From assembly GCF_001590685.1 (NCBI RefSeq), contig NZ_CP014616.1, positions 1,921,001-1,985,000 on the forward strand: a DNA stretch of 64,000 nucleotides. Reading direction: 5' to 3'. Source of the DNA: Sporosarcina psychrophila. GTDB taxonomy: Bacteria; Bacillota; Bacilli; Bacillales_A; Planococcaceae. Shown here piece by piece: positions 38,471 through 47,954 of the stretch (position 1 is its first letter; every line of letters starts with the position of its first letter). The notes beneath the pieces were generated by a model, which saw only the letters and a program-made list of their open reading frames with translations, ran no database searches and was not told the DNA's origin. The position numbers and the translations under genes were made by a program.

Positions 38471-38575
38471 AGCTTAGGAAACTATAAAATCTCGTACTAT
38501 GGATAACCTGCGAAATAGGCTATTTCACGTCTAGACTGCAGCGCCTAGAGGCTTGCACTTTTGTTTACTTTAAAA

Positions 38576-39991
38576 TTAGTTTTTTGCCCATTCAGTATGG
38601 AAATGGCCTTCTTTATCCAGGCGTTCATAGGTATGTGCGCCAAAATAATCGCGTTGAGCTTGGATAAGATTGGCCGGTAATGTCTCCGTACGGTAACTAT
38701 CATAGTAAGCCAATGCACTTGAGAGAGCAGGAATTGGAATCCCATGTTGAATGGCTATGGCTACTACTTCGCGAAGCGAATTCTGATAGTCTCCTACTAT
38801 TTCTTGGAAATAGGGATCAACTAAAAGGTTTGGCAAGTCACTGTTAGTATCAAATGCCTCTTTGATATTCTGTAAGAACTGGGCACGAATGATACATCCT
38901 CCACTGAAAATCATGGCTACTTCTCCGTAAGGGATTTTCCAATCATACTCCTCAGATGCTGCACGCATTTGCGCAAAACCTTGGGCATATGAACAAATTT
39001 TACTCATATATAAAGCTTTACGAATCGCTTCAATCAACTCTTTTGGATCACCTACATACTTTTTCAGTTCAGGACCTTTTAGTAGTTTACTTGCTGCAAC
39101 GCGCTCTCCCTTAATAGAAGAAATAAATCGTGCAAATACGGACTCTGTGACGATTGGAAGGGACACGCCTAAGTCTAACGCATTTTGGCTAGTCCATTTT
39201 CCTGTGCCTTTTTGTCCGGCTACATCTAGAATTTGATCAATGAGCGGTTTCCCAGTTTCTTCATCCATCTTTGTGAAAATATCTGCTGTGATTTCAATGA
39301 GATAGCTGTCGAGTTCTCCTTTGTTCCATTCTGAAAATATTTCATGCAACTCCTGCGCTTCAAGACCAAGTGCATGTTTCATGATGAAATAGGCTTCGGA
39401 AATCAGTTGCATATCGCCATATTCAATGCCATTATGAACCATTTTCACATAATGTCCTGCTCCATCAAGACCCATATATGCACTGCAGGGAATGCCGTCA
39501 ACTTTTGCCGAAATAGCATCAAGAATGGGCTTCACTTGTTCGTAAGCTTCTTTTGAGCCTCCAGGCATAATCGATGGGCCGTTACGAGCTCCTTCTTCTC
39601 CACCAGAAACACCTGCACCAATGAAATGTATGCCTGATTCTTTTAAGGTTGCTGTACGTCTATTCGTATCTTTAAAGAATGTATTTCCTCCATCGATAAG
39701 AATATCCCCTTGTTGAAGATGAGGGACAAGGGACTGGATCACTGTATCTGTTGTTTCCCCGGCTTTAACCATTAATAAGATCTTACGTGGGACTTCTAGC
39801 GAAGCGACTAGATCTTCAATGCTGTAGCTACCATGAATAGCTTTATCTTTCGCTTCTTTGTTGGAAAATTCATCTGTTCGATCTGTCCAATAATCATAGA
39901 CAGCTACCGAATAGCCTTTACTTTCGATGTTTAGCGCAAGGTTCATCCCCATTACGCCCAAACCAATAACGCCCATTTGTTGTTTGATCAT
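38576..39991 (-). CDS. gnd: 6-phosphogluconate dehydrogenase (decarboxylating)
   Basis: The 471-residue protein has the NADP-binding [13 protein letters not shown], the substrate signature [19 protein letters not shown], the catalytic Lys in [17 protein letters not shown], and a C-terminal [12 protein letters not shown] tail. It converts 6-phosphogluconate to ribulose 5-phosphate and CO2 with NADP reduction. It is the last gene of the zwf-pgi-gnd operon, 26 bases after pgi. Together with HxlA/HxlB it regenerates the formaldehyde acceptor. Confidence 0.97.
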   Translation of the reverse strand: MIKQQMGVIGLGVMGMNLALNIESKGYSVAVYDYWTDRTDEFSNKEAKDKAIHGSYSIEDLVASLEVPRKILLMVKAGETTDTVIQSLVPHLQQGDILIDGGNTFFKDTNRRTATLKESGIHFIGAGVSGGEEGARNGPSIMPGGSKEAYEQVKPILDAISAKVDGIPCSAYMGLDGAGHYVKMVHNGIEYGDMQLISEAYFIMKHALGLEAQELHEIFSEWNKGELDSYLIEITADIFTKMDEETGKPLIDQILDVAGQKGTGKWTSQNALDLGVSLPIVTESVFARFISSIKGERVAASKLLKGPELKKYVGDPKELIEAIRKALYMSKICSYAQGFAQMRAASEEYDWKIPYGEVAMIFSGGCIIRAQFLQNIKEAFDTNSDLPNLLVDPYFQEIVGDYQNSLREVVAIAIQHGIPIPALSSALAYYDSYRTETLPANLIQAQRDYFGAHTYERLDKEGHFHTEWAKN

Positions 39992-40017
39992 ATTTTACTC
40001 TCATTCCTTTGTATACG

Positions 40018-41361
40018 TTATTTGATTTTATCTAAGCGACTTTCTAAACTTTGTTTTTCTATTTCAAAACCAGACTTGCCAAGTAGCGCAAACATATTCT
40101 GTTTATAAGCTTCTACCCCTGGTTGGTCAAATGGATTTACCCCGAGCAATGTTCCACTTATTGCACAAGCCTTTTCGAAGAAATATATCATTTCCCCAAA
40201 GGTAAATTCATTGAGTTCATCCAACTCAATAAGCAAGTTTGGAACACCTCCATCAATGTGAGCGAGGGCAGTACCCAGTGCAGCTTTCTTATTTACCTCA
40301 TCCATTGTTTTTCCTGATAGGAAATTCAAACCGTCAATATTGTCTATATCATCTTGAATCGTTCGTTCAATTTGGGGCTTTTTTATCTGTAGGACTGTTT
40401 CAATGAAAAGACGACGCCCTTCTTGTATATACTGACCCATCGAATGTAAATCCGTTGTAAAATTAACTGATGCAGGGAAGAGTCCTTTTTCATCTTTACT
40501 TTCACTTTCTCCAAAGAGCTGCTTCCACCATTCAGCTACATAATGTAGACCAGGTTCATAATTCACAAGTAATTCAATTGATTTCCCTTTATTATAGAAA
40601 ATATTTCTTACCGCTGCATACTGGTAACTTTCATTCGTTGCGAGAACGGGATCATCGTATTTGAAATAGGCGGCTTTTGCTCCTGCCATCATTTTGTCAA
40701 TATCGAGACCGGCTACTGCGATTGGAAGTAAGCCAACAGGCGTCAGAACTGAGTACCGCCCACCTATGTTATCCGGAATAACAAATGATTCATAACCTTC
40801 TTCGTAAGCAAGGTTTCGAAGTGCACCTTCATTTTGATCAGTAGTTACATAAATTCTACTTCTTGCCTCTTCTTTTCCATACTTTTGTTCCATATATTCA
40901 CGGAGAATACGGAATGCTAAAGCGGGTTCTGTTGTTGTACCTGATTTGGAAATAACATTTATAGAAACGTCTTTCCCTTCTAACACATGTAGTAAATGTT
41001 CGATGTAGGTAGAACTGATATTTTGTCCAGCAAAGTATACTTCCGTATTACCTTTGATTTGGTTATGAAACGTATGTGATAATGCTTCAATTGCTGCTTT
41101 AGACCCCAGATAAGAACCTCCAATACCAATAACAACTAGCACGTCTGACTGTTGTTGAATTCGTTTAGCAGCTATTTTCACCCTGGTAAACTCCTCTGTA
41201 TCATAGGTAACTGGCCAGTCAACCCATCCTAAGAAATCAGAACCTGGTCCTGTTTGTTGATGGATTTGGTTATGAGCTTGTTTTACAAATCCGCTTAGAT
41301 TTTCAAGTTCACTATTTTTCATGAACGATAAAACATTGGTGTAATCAAATGAAACTGTCAT
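40018..41361 (-). CDS. pgi: Glucose-6-phosphate isomerase
   Basis: The 447-residue protein has the PGI signatures [16 protein letters not shown], the segment [16 protein letters not shown] and [17 protein letters not shown], plus the short size of Bacillota PGI. It interconverts fructose and glucose 6-phosphates. Placement between zwf and gnd links the fructose 6-phosphate made by HxlB to the oxidative steps. AAGGAG lies before the ATG, inside the 31-base gap after zwf. Confidence 0.97.
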   Translation of the reverse strand: MTVSFDYTNVLSFMKNSELENLSGFVKQAHNQIHQQTGPGSDFLGWVDWPVTYDTEEFTRVKIAAKRIQQQSDVLVVIGIGGSYLGSKAAIEALSHTFHNQIKGNTEVYFAGQNISSTYIEHLLHVLEGKDVSINVISKSGTTTEPALAFRILREYMEQKYGKEEARSRIYVTTDQNEGALRNLAYEEGYESFVIPDNIGGRYSVLTPVGLLPIAVAGLDIDKMMAGAKAAYFKYDDPVLATNESYQYAAVRNIFYNKGKSIELLVNYEPGLHYVAEWWKQLFGESESKDEKGLFPASVNFTTDLHSMGQYIQEGRRLFIETVLQIKKPQIERTIQDDIDNIDGLNFLSGKTMDEVNKKAALGTALAHIDGGVPNLLIELDELNEFTFGEMIYFFEKACAISGTLLGVNPFDQPGVEAYKQNMFALLGKSGFEIEKQSLESRLDKIK

Positions 41362-41392
41362 TTTTTTATCTCCTTTGGACTTTATCTTTTAT

Positions 41393-42916
41393 TTACCACC
41401 AATTAAATTGATTGGATTGCAATAGTTGATTGGCTGCTTCTGGACCTGTAGAGCCAGCAGGGTAAGGATATAAAGGCAACATATCCTCCTGAAATGCCTC
41501 CAAAATCGGTTGGATCCATTTCCATGATAATTCGACTTCTTTCCAATGGGCAAAGAATGATTTATTACCGAGCATTGCATCAAATAGAAGTAGTTCATAT
41601 GCTTCTGGTTGGTCTTTAGAATTGGTCGAGTGGTTCATATAAACAGGATAAAAACGGTTACTAGAAGGATTTTTCATATTCACCCTTAAAGATATACTTT
41701 CGTTTGGACTAATCTCGAATGTTAATAAATTAGGAGTTATCTCTTCAGTTTGAAGTACATTTGATTCTTCTACCTTATTCTTTAACTCAAAGACAATTCG
41801 TGTAGACTTCTTATCCATCCGCTTCCCCGTGCGTATATAAATTGGGATTCCATTCCAAGACGGATTATCAATATATAAACGCGCTGCAAAATAAGTATCA
41901 TTCATTGAAGAGTCATTCACCCCGGGCTCCTCTTTATAGCCAGCAACTGGTGTATCAAGAATCGCTCCAGATTCGTACTGTCCACGAACAACATCCAGGT
42001 AAACTTTATCTTTAAGAATTGGTCGAAGAGATTCTATGATTTCCATTTTCTTAATTTCGTTTTCTTTGGTCGTTACTTCCCTGGGGAGATGCAGTGCTGT
42101 CATTATCACTAACTGAAAAAGGTGGTTCTGAACCATATCACGTATGGCTCCAGCCTGATCATAATAATCAGCTCGTGTTTCTACCCCAACCGTTTCACTT
42201 GCTGTGATTTGAACATTAGCAATTTGTTTATGATCTAATAAAGCTTCTAATGCTGGGTTGGCTAGTACTAAGGTTTCAAAACTTTGGACCATTGATTTTC
42301 CAAGATAGTGGTCGATTCTATAGATTTCTTTTTCGTTGAAGGCCTTGCTCAAAGTATCATTCAATTGCTGTGCCGATTTCAGGTCACTTCCAAACGGTTT
42401 TTCAACAATGATTCGCTTCCAACCTAAAGTTTGACTTATACCATTTGTGTAAAGATTTGACGTAATAACATCAACCAACTTCGGTGCGACAGACAAATAG
42501 AAAAGTCGGTTTTCTGGTATATCTAACTCGTTTTCTCTGTTTTTGATGAGTTCGAACAAATTCAGATAGGATCCACGGTCTGTTGCATCAAATGCAAAGT
42601 AGCGAAACTTAGTTAGGAAATCTTGCAAAACAGAAGTTTGAACAGTTCTTCTGGAATATAACCGGAGTGCTTTTTCCACTTTAGATTGAAAAAATTCGTT
42701 AGAACAATAATATCTACCTAAACCGACTATTGAGATAGAATCCGGCATTTTTCCATCGAGAAATAAATTATATAAAGCAGGAAATAGCTTTCGTTGAGCT
42801 AAATCTCCCGTTGCTCCAAATAAAATAAAAGTCATGTCTTGCATGATCCATTCCTCTTGGGATTCCGTTAAACAATGTTTAACATCAAATCTTTCAGAGG
42901 GATTTTCGGTATCCAT
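41393..42916 (-). CDS. zwf: Glucose-6-phosphate 1-dehydrogenase
   Basis: The 507-residue protein has the nucleotide-binding FGATGDLAQRKLFPALYNLF and the catalytic RIDHYLGKSMVQSFE. The ATG at 42916 follows GTAGGGGG. The first 25 residues are longer than in most Zwf, so a start at MQDMTFILFG is also possible. It oxidises glucose 6-phosphate and supplies NADPH. A bipartite operator shared with hxlA and hxlR lies 96 bases upstream. No phosphogluconolactonase gene is in the cluster. Confidence 0.97.
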   Translation of the reverse strand: MDTENPSERFDVKHCLTESQEEWIMQDMTFILFGATGDLAQRKLFPALYNLFLDGKMPDSISIVGLGRYYCSNEFFQSKVEKALRLYSRRTVQTSVLQDFLTKFRYFAFDATDRGSYLNLFELIKNRENELDIPENRLFYLSVAPKLVDVITSNLYTNGISQTLGWKRIIVEKPFGSDLKSAQQLNDTLSKAFNEKEIYRIDHYLGKSMVQSFETLVLANPALEALLDHKQIANVQITASETVGVETRADYYDQAGAIRDMVQNHLFQLVIMTALHLPREVTTKENEIKKMEIIESLRPILKDKVYLDVVRGQYESGAILDTPVAGYKEEPGVNDSSMNDTYFAARLYIDNPSWNGIPIYIRTGKRMDKKSTRIVFELKNKVEESNVLQTEEITPNLLTFEISPNESISLRVNMKNPSSNRFYPVYMNHSTNSKDQPEAYELLLFDAMLGNKSFFAHWKEVELSWKWIQPILEAFQEDMLPLYPYPAGSTGPEAANQLLQSNQFNWW

Positions 42917-43011
42917 ATTCGATTCCCCCTACTTTTACAATTAATATTCCGTTTAAGCTTTGAATGATAATCGCAACAGTTCTCACTATACTAACTGCGG
43001 TCAATTAATGT

Positions 43012-43052
43012 AAGTACGCACTTTAACATCATATAGTGACTAAAAGTATACT
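43012..43052 (-). promoter_or_regulatory. Bipartite operator upstream of zwf (putative HxlR site)
   Basis: AAGTACGCACTT (43012-43023) and AGTATACT (43045-43052) are both palindromic and lie 21 nt apart. Read in the direction of zwf, the order is AGTATACT then AAGTGCGTACTT, the same as at hxlA. Confidence 0.7.
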
Positions 43053-43093
43053 GTAGCTTGTAATTATAAAAAGAAATGATAAGGAGTGTGAAA

Positions 43094-43252
43094 ATGAAAC
43101 AGTTGGCTTATGTATATGTTGAATTAAAGAATCACACTGAATCTGCTGTGGCGCACATTAATGAGAGAGTTGTAATTCGGGGTGTGGATTGTAGAACGCT
43201 TGGCGCTTTGGGGATGCCTCTGCCGCGCCTGCGCTGGGGAATTCATTATTAA
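43094..43252 (+). repeat. MITE-like repeat copy F carrying a 52-codon frame behind a strong ribosome site
   Basis: The stretch from 43111 to about 43240 matches the right half of copy C in reverse (TGTATATGTTGAATTAA, CTGAATCTGCTGTGGCGC, GAGAGAGTTGTAATTC, TTGTAGAACGCTTGGCGCT). AAGGAG (43081-43086) stands seven bases before ATG 43094, and the frame runs into the repeat and ends at 43252. The ribosome site and first codons may be the stump of a gene cut by the insertion, or the fusion may be a new small gene. A protein product is not claimed. Confidence 0.6.
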
Positions 43253-43372
43253 CGGAGTTGTGATTTAGAGATGTATGGATTGAGATGTAATGTGATTACT
43301 ATTTGATACTAACTTCATTGAAGAAAGACGCACTACATGCTGCACTAATCTCCGATAATGAAATGAGCTTCC

Positions 43373-43542
43373 CTATATAGAGACTATATAGCGAAGGCGC
43401 GACTTCGCGGGAGGCATCCACAAAGCGTCGAAGCGGTATTGGAAGGAATTACAATTAGTGCTAAGTATCGGGATTTTTTCAGTTGCTTCCCAAAAGTCCA
43501 TGTAAAGCACATACGCCGTATTCATTTGTTCAACATATATAG
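43373..43542 (+). repeat. MITE-like repeat copy D
   Basis: Its reverse complement matches copy C from CTATATATGTTGAACAAATG (43542 leftwards) through TTTTGGGAAGCAACTGAAAA and GCTTCGACGCTTTGTGGATG to GAAGTCGCGCCTTCGCT. About 80 bases present in copy C are missing, and the left inverted repeat is cut short. Copies C and D share an open stretch reading NTAYxxYxxFWEATEKxPI, noted separately. Confidence 0.8.
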
Positions 43543-43687
43543 AGGATAGTAATGTCAACAGACACTGAACTCATTTTTTTTAAGAAAACTTAACTTTTTT
43601 ATAATCAATATATTGACTTAGAGGCAGTAATGAAATGATGAAATCAATTTGTTATCTTGTAACTCCATTACTTAAAAGGATTTTTAC

Positions 43688-43728
43688 AGTATACTATTTG
43701 TCTGTATGTGATTTAAAAGTGCGTACTT
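43688..43728 (+). promoter_or_regulatory. Bipartite operator upstream of hxlA (putative HxlR site)
   Basis: AGTATACT (43688-43695), 21 nt, then AAGTGCGTACTT (43717-43728), ending 66 bases before the hxlA ATG. The 12-mer is likely close to or overlapping the -35 region, as expected for an activator. Confidence 0.7.
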
Positions 43729-43794
43729 CACAATTTTGACTTTAGGATATACACTAAGTTTGCACCGAAAAACGAATAAAAGGAGAATGAAAAA

Positions 43795-44436
43795 ATGAAA
43801 TTACAATTAGCATTAGATCTTGTTAACATCCCAGAGGCCATCGAACTTATTAAAGAAGTAGAGGAATATATCGATATCGTTGAAATCGGTACGCCAGTTA
43901 TAAACAAAGAAGGACTAAAAGCAGTTGCAGAAGTAAAAGCTGCATATCCTAACCTAGAAGTTCTTGCAGACCTTAAAATCATGGATGCTGCAGGTTATGA
44001 AGTAGGTAATGCTTCTGCTGCAGGCGCTGACATTATTACTATTCTTGCGCAAGCAGAAGATTCATCTATTAAAGGTGCTGTTGAAGCAGCAAAAAAAATC
44101 GGTAAAAAAATATTGGTCGATATGATTGCAGTAAAAGACATTAAAACACGTGCTGCAGAGCTTGATTTGATGGGCGTAGATTATATCTGTGTACACACAG
44201 GCTATGATTTGCAAGCAGAAGGTAAAGATTCATTCGCAGACCTACGCACAATTAAAAGCATTGTAAAAAATGCTAAAACTGCTATTGCTGGTGGTATTAA
44301 GCTTGAGACATTACCAGAAGTGATTAAAGCACAACCAGATCTAATCATTGTTGGTGGTGGAATCACAAGTAAAGACGACAAAAAAGCAGAAGCTGCACAA
44401 ATTCAAAAGCTAATTAAAGAAGGCGTGATGGTATAA
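43795..44436 (+). CDS. hxlA: 3-hexulose-6-phosphate synthase
   Basis: The 213-residue TIM barrel of the OMP-decarboxylase superfamily starts MKLQLALDLVN and carries the metal/substrate motif LADLKIMDAAGYE and AGGIKLETLPEV. It condenses formaldehyde with ribulose 5-phosphate to give 3-hexulose 6-phosphate. AAAGGAG precedes the ATG by eight bases. hxlB follows after one base. The upstream operator and the hxlR gene indicate formaldehyde induction, as described in B. subtilis. Confidence 0.97.
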   Translation: MKLQLALDLVNIPEAIELIKEVEEYIDIVEIGTPVINKEGLKAVAEVKAAYPNLEVLADLKIMDAAGYEVGNASAAGADIITILAQAEDSSIKGAVEAAKKIGKKILVDMIAVKDIKTRAAELDLMGVDYICVHTGYDLQAEGKDSFADLRTIKSIVKNAKTAIAGGIKLETLPEVIKAQPDLIIVGGGITSKDDKKAEAAQIQKLIKEGVMV

Positions 44437-44437
44437 C

Positions 44438-44992
44438 ATGAACACCACAAGTTACGCAGATGAAATTTTGGCTGAGCTAAAGCGAACCATTAATCTAATT
44501 AATAGTGAAGAAGCCGAAAAATTAGTAGAAGGAATTTTATGTGCGAAAAAGGTATTTGTTGCAGGTGGGGGTCGATCTGGATTCATGGCTAAGGCATTCG
44601 TAATGCGAATGATGCACGTAGGTCTTGATTCGTATATTGTAGGCGAAACGGTAACTCCGAATCTAGAACCAGATGATATTTTCATTGTCGGTTCTGGATC
44701 CGGTGAGACCCAAAGTTTGGCTGCAATGACTAAAAAAGCGAAGAGCATTGGTGCAACAGTGGTAGCTGTTACCATTAATCCTGATTCTACAATTGGGAAG
44801 TTGGCAGATATTAAAATTGAAATACCCGCCCAAGCAAAAGGGGAAGGCAATAGTGGGAAGTCAATCCAACCGATGGGATCACTGTTCGAGCAATCGCTTC
44901 TCTTATTTTATGATGCAGTTATTTTGAGATTTATGGAGAAAAAAGAATTGAATTCTGAAGTGATGTATGGACGACATGCTAATTTGGAATGA
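44438..44992 (+). CDS. hxlB: 6-phospho-3-hexuloisomerase
   Basis: The 184-residue SIS-domain protein (VFVAGGGRSGFMAKAFVMRMMHVG, FIVGSGSGETQSL) matches HxlB. It isomerises 3-hexulose 6-phosphate to fructose 6-phosphate, which Pgi then passes to the oxidative branch encoded on the opposite strand. The start has a weak site inside the end of hxlA, so it is probably translated by coupling. Confidence 0.97.
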   Translation: MNTTSYADEILAELKRTINLINSEEAEKLVEGILCAKKVFVAGGGRSGFMAKAFVMRMMHVGLDSYIVGETVTPNLEPDDIFIVGSGSGETQSLAAMTKKAKSIGATVVAVTINPDSTIGKLADIKIEIPAQAKGEGNSGKSIQPMGSLFEQSLLLFYDAVILRFMEKKELNSEVMYGRHANLE

Positions 44993-45126
44993 TATCTCTT
45001 ACCTATGTACCGAGCCTGTATGGGGATATTTTCGGACTATAAAGGTACTTATTTGTTTCTAGTCCAAAGTGTGCAAACTTTATGTGAGCTAATCGTACAA
45101 CCAAATCTGCGATGGTTAAAAGAATA

Positions 45127-45176
45127 AACAAAAGAACTGATTTCGCTTTTTCGAAAAGGAAATCAGTTCTTTTGTT
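45127..45176. terminator. Terminator after hxlAB
   Basis: The arms 45127-45144 and 45159-45176 form a perfect 18-bp stem, AACAAAAGAACTGATTTC at the left. The 3' arm ends in TTCTTTTGTT, so the U-rich stretch is within the stem. The rest of 44993-45445 holds no gene, only this hairpin and the hxlR control region. Confidence 0.8.
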
Positions 45177-45379
45177 CATTCATACTATCGGTGTACTTTT
45201 TTAGTATATCTATCCTGTAACCAAAGTTGCTTTACTAGACAGCTAACTGAATAACATGCGAGGATAGTTAGGTATAGCAATGTGCAAAGCAGGAAAGGAA
45301 TTAAAAGAGAGCGCTGATTATCGAATAGGAAATAGTTAATGATTTAGTTTTTAATAAAGTCTGTATATGATTGAATTCA

Positions 45380-45420
45380 AAGTACGTACTTTTTTCATAC
45401 ATAGTGGTGAAAAGTATACT
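45380..45420 (+). promoter_or_regulatory. Bipartite operator and promoter of hxlR
   Basis: AAGTACGTACTT (45380-45391), 21 nt and AGTATACT (45413-45420). TATACT within the 8-mer (45415-45420) can serve as -10, with TTTTCA (45392-45397) as -35 at a 17-nt spacing. The order relative to transcription is reversed from hxlA and zwf, which suggests autoregulation of a different sign. Confidence 0.65.
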
Positions 45421-45445
45421 ATGATAGAGAATGGAGGTGGAGTAA

Positions 45446-45799
45446 ATGCCGAACTTAGGGGAGAAAGCGTTTAATTGTGAAAAAGAATTGACGCTTGCTA
45501 TTATTGGCGGCAAGTGGAAAATGCTTGTGTTATGGCATCTTGGCAAGGAAGGAACTAAACGCTTCGGTGAATTAAAGACCCTCATACCTGGTATCACCCA
45601 ACGGATGCTTGTAAATCAATTGCGTGAACTTGAAGACCATTTGATTGTCCATCGCGAAGTATATGCTGTTGTTCCTCCAAAAGTTGAGTATTCACTTACT
45701 GAACATGGTAGAAGTCTTATGCCAATTCTAGAAACAATGTATGAATGGGGTAAAGATTATATGGAGAATGTCTTGGAAGTGAAAACTGACGACCTATAA
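45446..45799 (+). CDS. hxlR: HxlR family transcriptional regulator of the formaldehyde genes
   Basis: The 117-residue protein is a winged helix of the HxlR type ([66 protein letters not shown]). The conserved Cys at residue 11 is the type of residue some formaldehyde or redox-responsive HxlR members use. GGAGGTGG precedes the ATG. In B. subtilis HxlR activates hxlAB when formaldehyde is present; the shared operators here suggest it also governs zwf-pgi-gnd and itself. Confidence 0.93.
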   Translation: MPNLGEKAFNCEKELTLAIIGGKWKMLVLWHLGKEGTKRFGELKTLIPGITQRMLVNQLRELEDHLIVHREVYAVVPPKVEYSLTEHGRSLMPILETMYEWGKDYMENVLEVKTDDL

Positions 45800-45818
45800 A
45801 TGGGTACGTCAGTTTTTT
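45782..45818 (+). terminator. Terminator overlapping the hxlR stop
   Basis: AAAACTGACG (45782-45791) pairs with CGTCAGTTTT (45807-45816), followed by TT. The stop codon lies in the loop. Confidence 0.85.
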
Positions 45819-45914
45819 GATTTAAGAAGACTTATGCAAATCACTGATACAATACGACGCCTTTCTACATATGGTATATAAGTACTTATGATTTTAGAAA
45901 GGGTGATAATAACA

Positions 45915-47699
45915 ATGGATTCCTACAAAAGAAAATATCCCTACAAGAAGAAACAACCCAACATTCTGTTCTTAATGGTTGATCAGGAACGCTTTCCATC
46001 GGTTTATGAAACAAAGGAATTGAAGGAATGGCGAAAAGAAAATTTAGTTGCGCAAGAATTACTACGGAAGAATGGTATGGAGTTTTATAATCATTATGCT
46101 GGGAGTACAGCCTGCTCACCAAGCCGGGCAACATTATATACTGGACAATATCCTTCGCTTCACGGCGTTACTCAAACGCCAGGTGCTGCTAAGGGATCAT
46201 TTGACCCAGATGTATTTTGGCTTGATCCAAACACTGTTCCAACGATGGGGGATTACTTTCGAACAGCAGGATATGATACATTTTGGAAAGGGAAATGGCA
46301 TGCATCAGACGAGGATATCTTAATCCCGGGCACGCATAATGCATTACCTAGCTATAATCCAGCAACTGGCGTTCCAAATAAAGAGCAAGAAAAAATATAT
46401 GAAAAAGCGAACCGACTCGAAAACTTTGGATACTCCGATTGGATTGGACCGGAACCCCATGGCGCAGATCCTCGAAATTCCGGTTCGTCTGCGGGAATAG
46501 GCACAAGTGGGCGGGATGAAGTGTACGCTGCTGAAACAGTAAAGCTTATCGAATCCCTACATGAAATTTCAAAGTGTACGAATAACACGACACCTTGGTT
46601 TATAAAGTGCTCCTTCATAAACCCTCATGATATTGCGTTATATGGAGTGCTATCCGCAGTTTCCCCGAATTTCAATTTTGAAGTCGACCCAACTCTCCCA
46701 TACATCCCACCGGCACCAACAGTAGGGGAATCATTGTTTACTAAACCATCTGCTCAGGAAAGCTATCGTGTTACGTATCCAAAAGCATTACAACCGATAA
46801 TTGACAATAATTTTTATCGTCAATTGTATTACAGCTTACAAAAAAAGGCCGACAATGAAATGCTTAAGGTCCTAACGGCACTTCAAAACTCAAGTTTCTA
46901 TGACAACACAATCATTGTATTCACGTCTGATCATGGAGAACAACTGGGAGCGCATGGCGGACTCTATCAAAAGTGGTATAATATGTATGAAGAATCGATT
47001 CATGTCCCATTAATCATTCATAATCCAACCCTATTCAGAGGAGCTAAATATACAAATATGCTAACAAGCCATGTCGACGTACTTCCAACATTGCTGGGAC
47101 TAACGGGAATAAACGTAGACTTAATCCGTGAAAATCTTTCAAAAGATCACACCGAAGCACTTCCGTTAGTTGGTAGAAATTTGACTCCATTATTTTATGG
47201 GCATGAAAGGTTTTTTGGTGCAAATGAACCACTCTATTTCATGACAGATGATGATATATTCAAAGGTTTACATCAAACAAATGCAATCACGGGCAAACCC
47301 TATAAATCGGTTGTTGAACCGAATGACATCGAGGCGGTGATTACTAAGCTAGAAACTGGAATAGATAAGAGCGATGAGATATGGAAATTCGCCCGATATT
47401 TTGACAACCCAAAATTTTGGACGAATCCAGGATCTAGTGATACAGTCATAACTGAACAAAATGGTTGTTATGTGCCGATAACAAAAACAGAACCAGTTCC
47501 GGAGCAATATGAGCTCTACAATCTTACTAAGGATCCACTAGAAAAAACAAACCTTGCCGATCCAGCATTTGCAACAATCGAATCGGCTATTATTCAACGA
47601 GTGTTAACAAAGGTGCTTGAAGAGCAGTGCAGAAAAAAAAGACTGACGCCAGCGAGTGGGAAAGTTCCTGGCATGCCGAATTGCAGTAAGGGTGAATAA
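45915..47699 (+). CDS. Sulfatase family hydrolase (formylglycine type)
   Basis: The 594-residue protein has NILFLMVDQERFP at the metal site, the sulfatase signature CSPSRATLYTGQYPS (Cys 67, converted to formylglycine), KWHAS, and DHGEQLGAHGG as metal ligands, then a C-terminal domain. It has no signal peptide, so it acts in the cytosol on an imported sulfate or phosphonate ester. ATG 45915 follows AAAGGGTGAT; the frame to 45888 lacks a site. No maturation enzyme is adjacent. It is unlinked to hxlR by the terminator between them, and the true substrate is unknown. Confidence 0.88.
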   Translation: MDSYKRKYPYKKKQPNILFLMVDQERFPSVYETKELKEWRKENLVAQELLRKNGMEFYNHYAGSTACSPSRATLYTGQYPSLHGVTQTPGAAKGSFDPDVFWLDPNTVPTMGDYFRTAGYDTFWKGKWHASDEDILIPGTHNALPSYNPATGVPNKEQEKIYEKANRLENFGYSDWIGPEPHGADPRNSGSSAGIGTSGRDEVYAAETVKLIESLHEISKCTNNTTPWFIKCSFINPHDIALYGVLSAVSPNFNFEVDPTLPYIPPAPTVGESLFTKPSAQESYRVTYPKALQPIIDNNFYRQLYYSLQKKADNEMLKVLTALQNSSFYDNTIIVFTSDHGEQLGAHGGLYQKWYNMYEESIHVPLIIHNPTLFRGAKYTNMLTSHVDVLPTLLGLTGINVDLIRENLSKDHTEALPLVGRNLTPLFYGHERFFGANEPLYFMTDDDIFKGLHQTNAITGKPYKSVVEPNDIEAVITKLETGIDKSDEIWKFARYFDNPKFWTNPGSSDTVITEQNGCYVPITKTEPVPEQYELYNLTKDPLEKTNLADPAFATIESAIIQRVLTKVLEEQCRKKRLTPASGKVPGMPNCSKGE

Positions 47700-47800
47700 T
47701 TAGTAGGTGAGAAGCACAACTATGGGTAAGGAAATAAATCTTATTTGTTTCTATATCTGGTACTTTTTCTTGATAGTAATTCACACAAATAGTAATTAAT

Positions 47801-47848
47801 AAGCCAGCGATTCAGTCGATTAATCCGACTGAACCGCTGGCTTGTTTA
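47801..47848. terminator. Terminator after the sulfatase
   Basis: AAGCCAGCG..TTCAGTCG pairs with CGACTGAA..CGCTGGCTT with a 6-nt loop, then TGTTTAT. It lies between the sulfatase and the convergent DUF624 gene. The flanking 47700-47954 shows nothing else. Confidence 0.8.
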
Positions 47849-47954
47849 TAATTAATTCGTTCACAAAGTACTACTGAAAAGTCCCATCTGCGTTTACTTT
47901 TTGGGAAGAGGAGCACCATTTATGGGGCCAATGTAAAAATCTAGGGAAAAAGCG

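Noticed and set aside
43373..43558. 61-codon minus-strand frame
   Set aside because: It lies wholly in repeat copy D and its inverted repeat.
45873..45886. AAGTACTT upstream of the sulfatase as a fourth HxlR site
   Set aside because: It matches only the ends of the 12-mer, and AGTATACT is not at the required distance.
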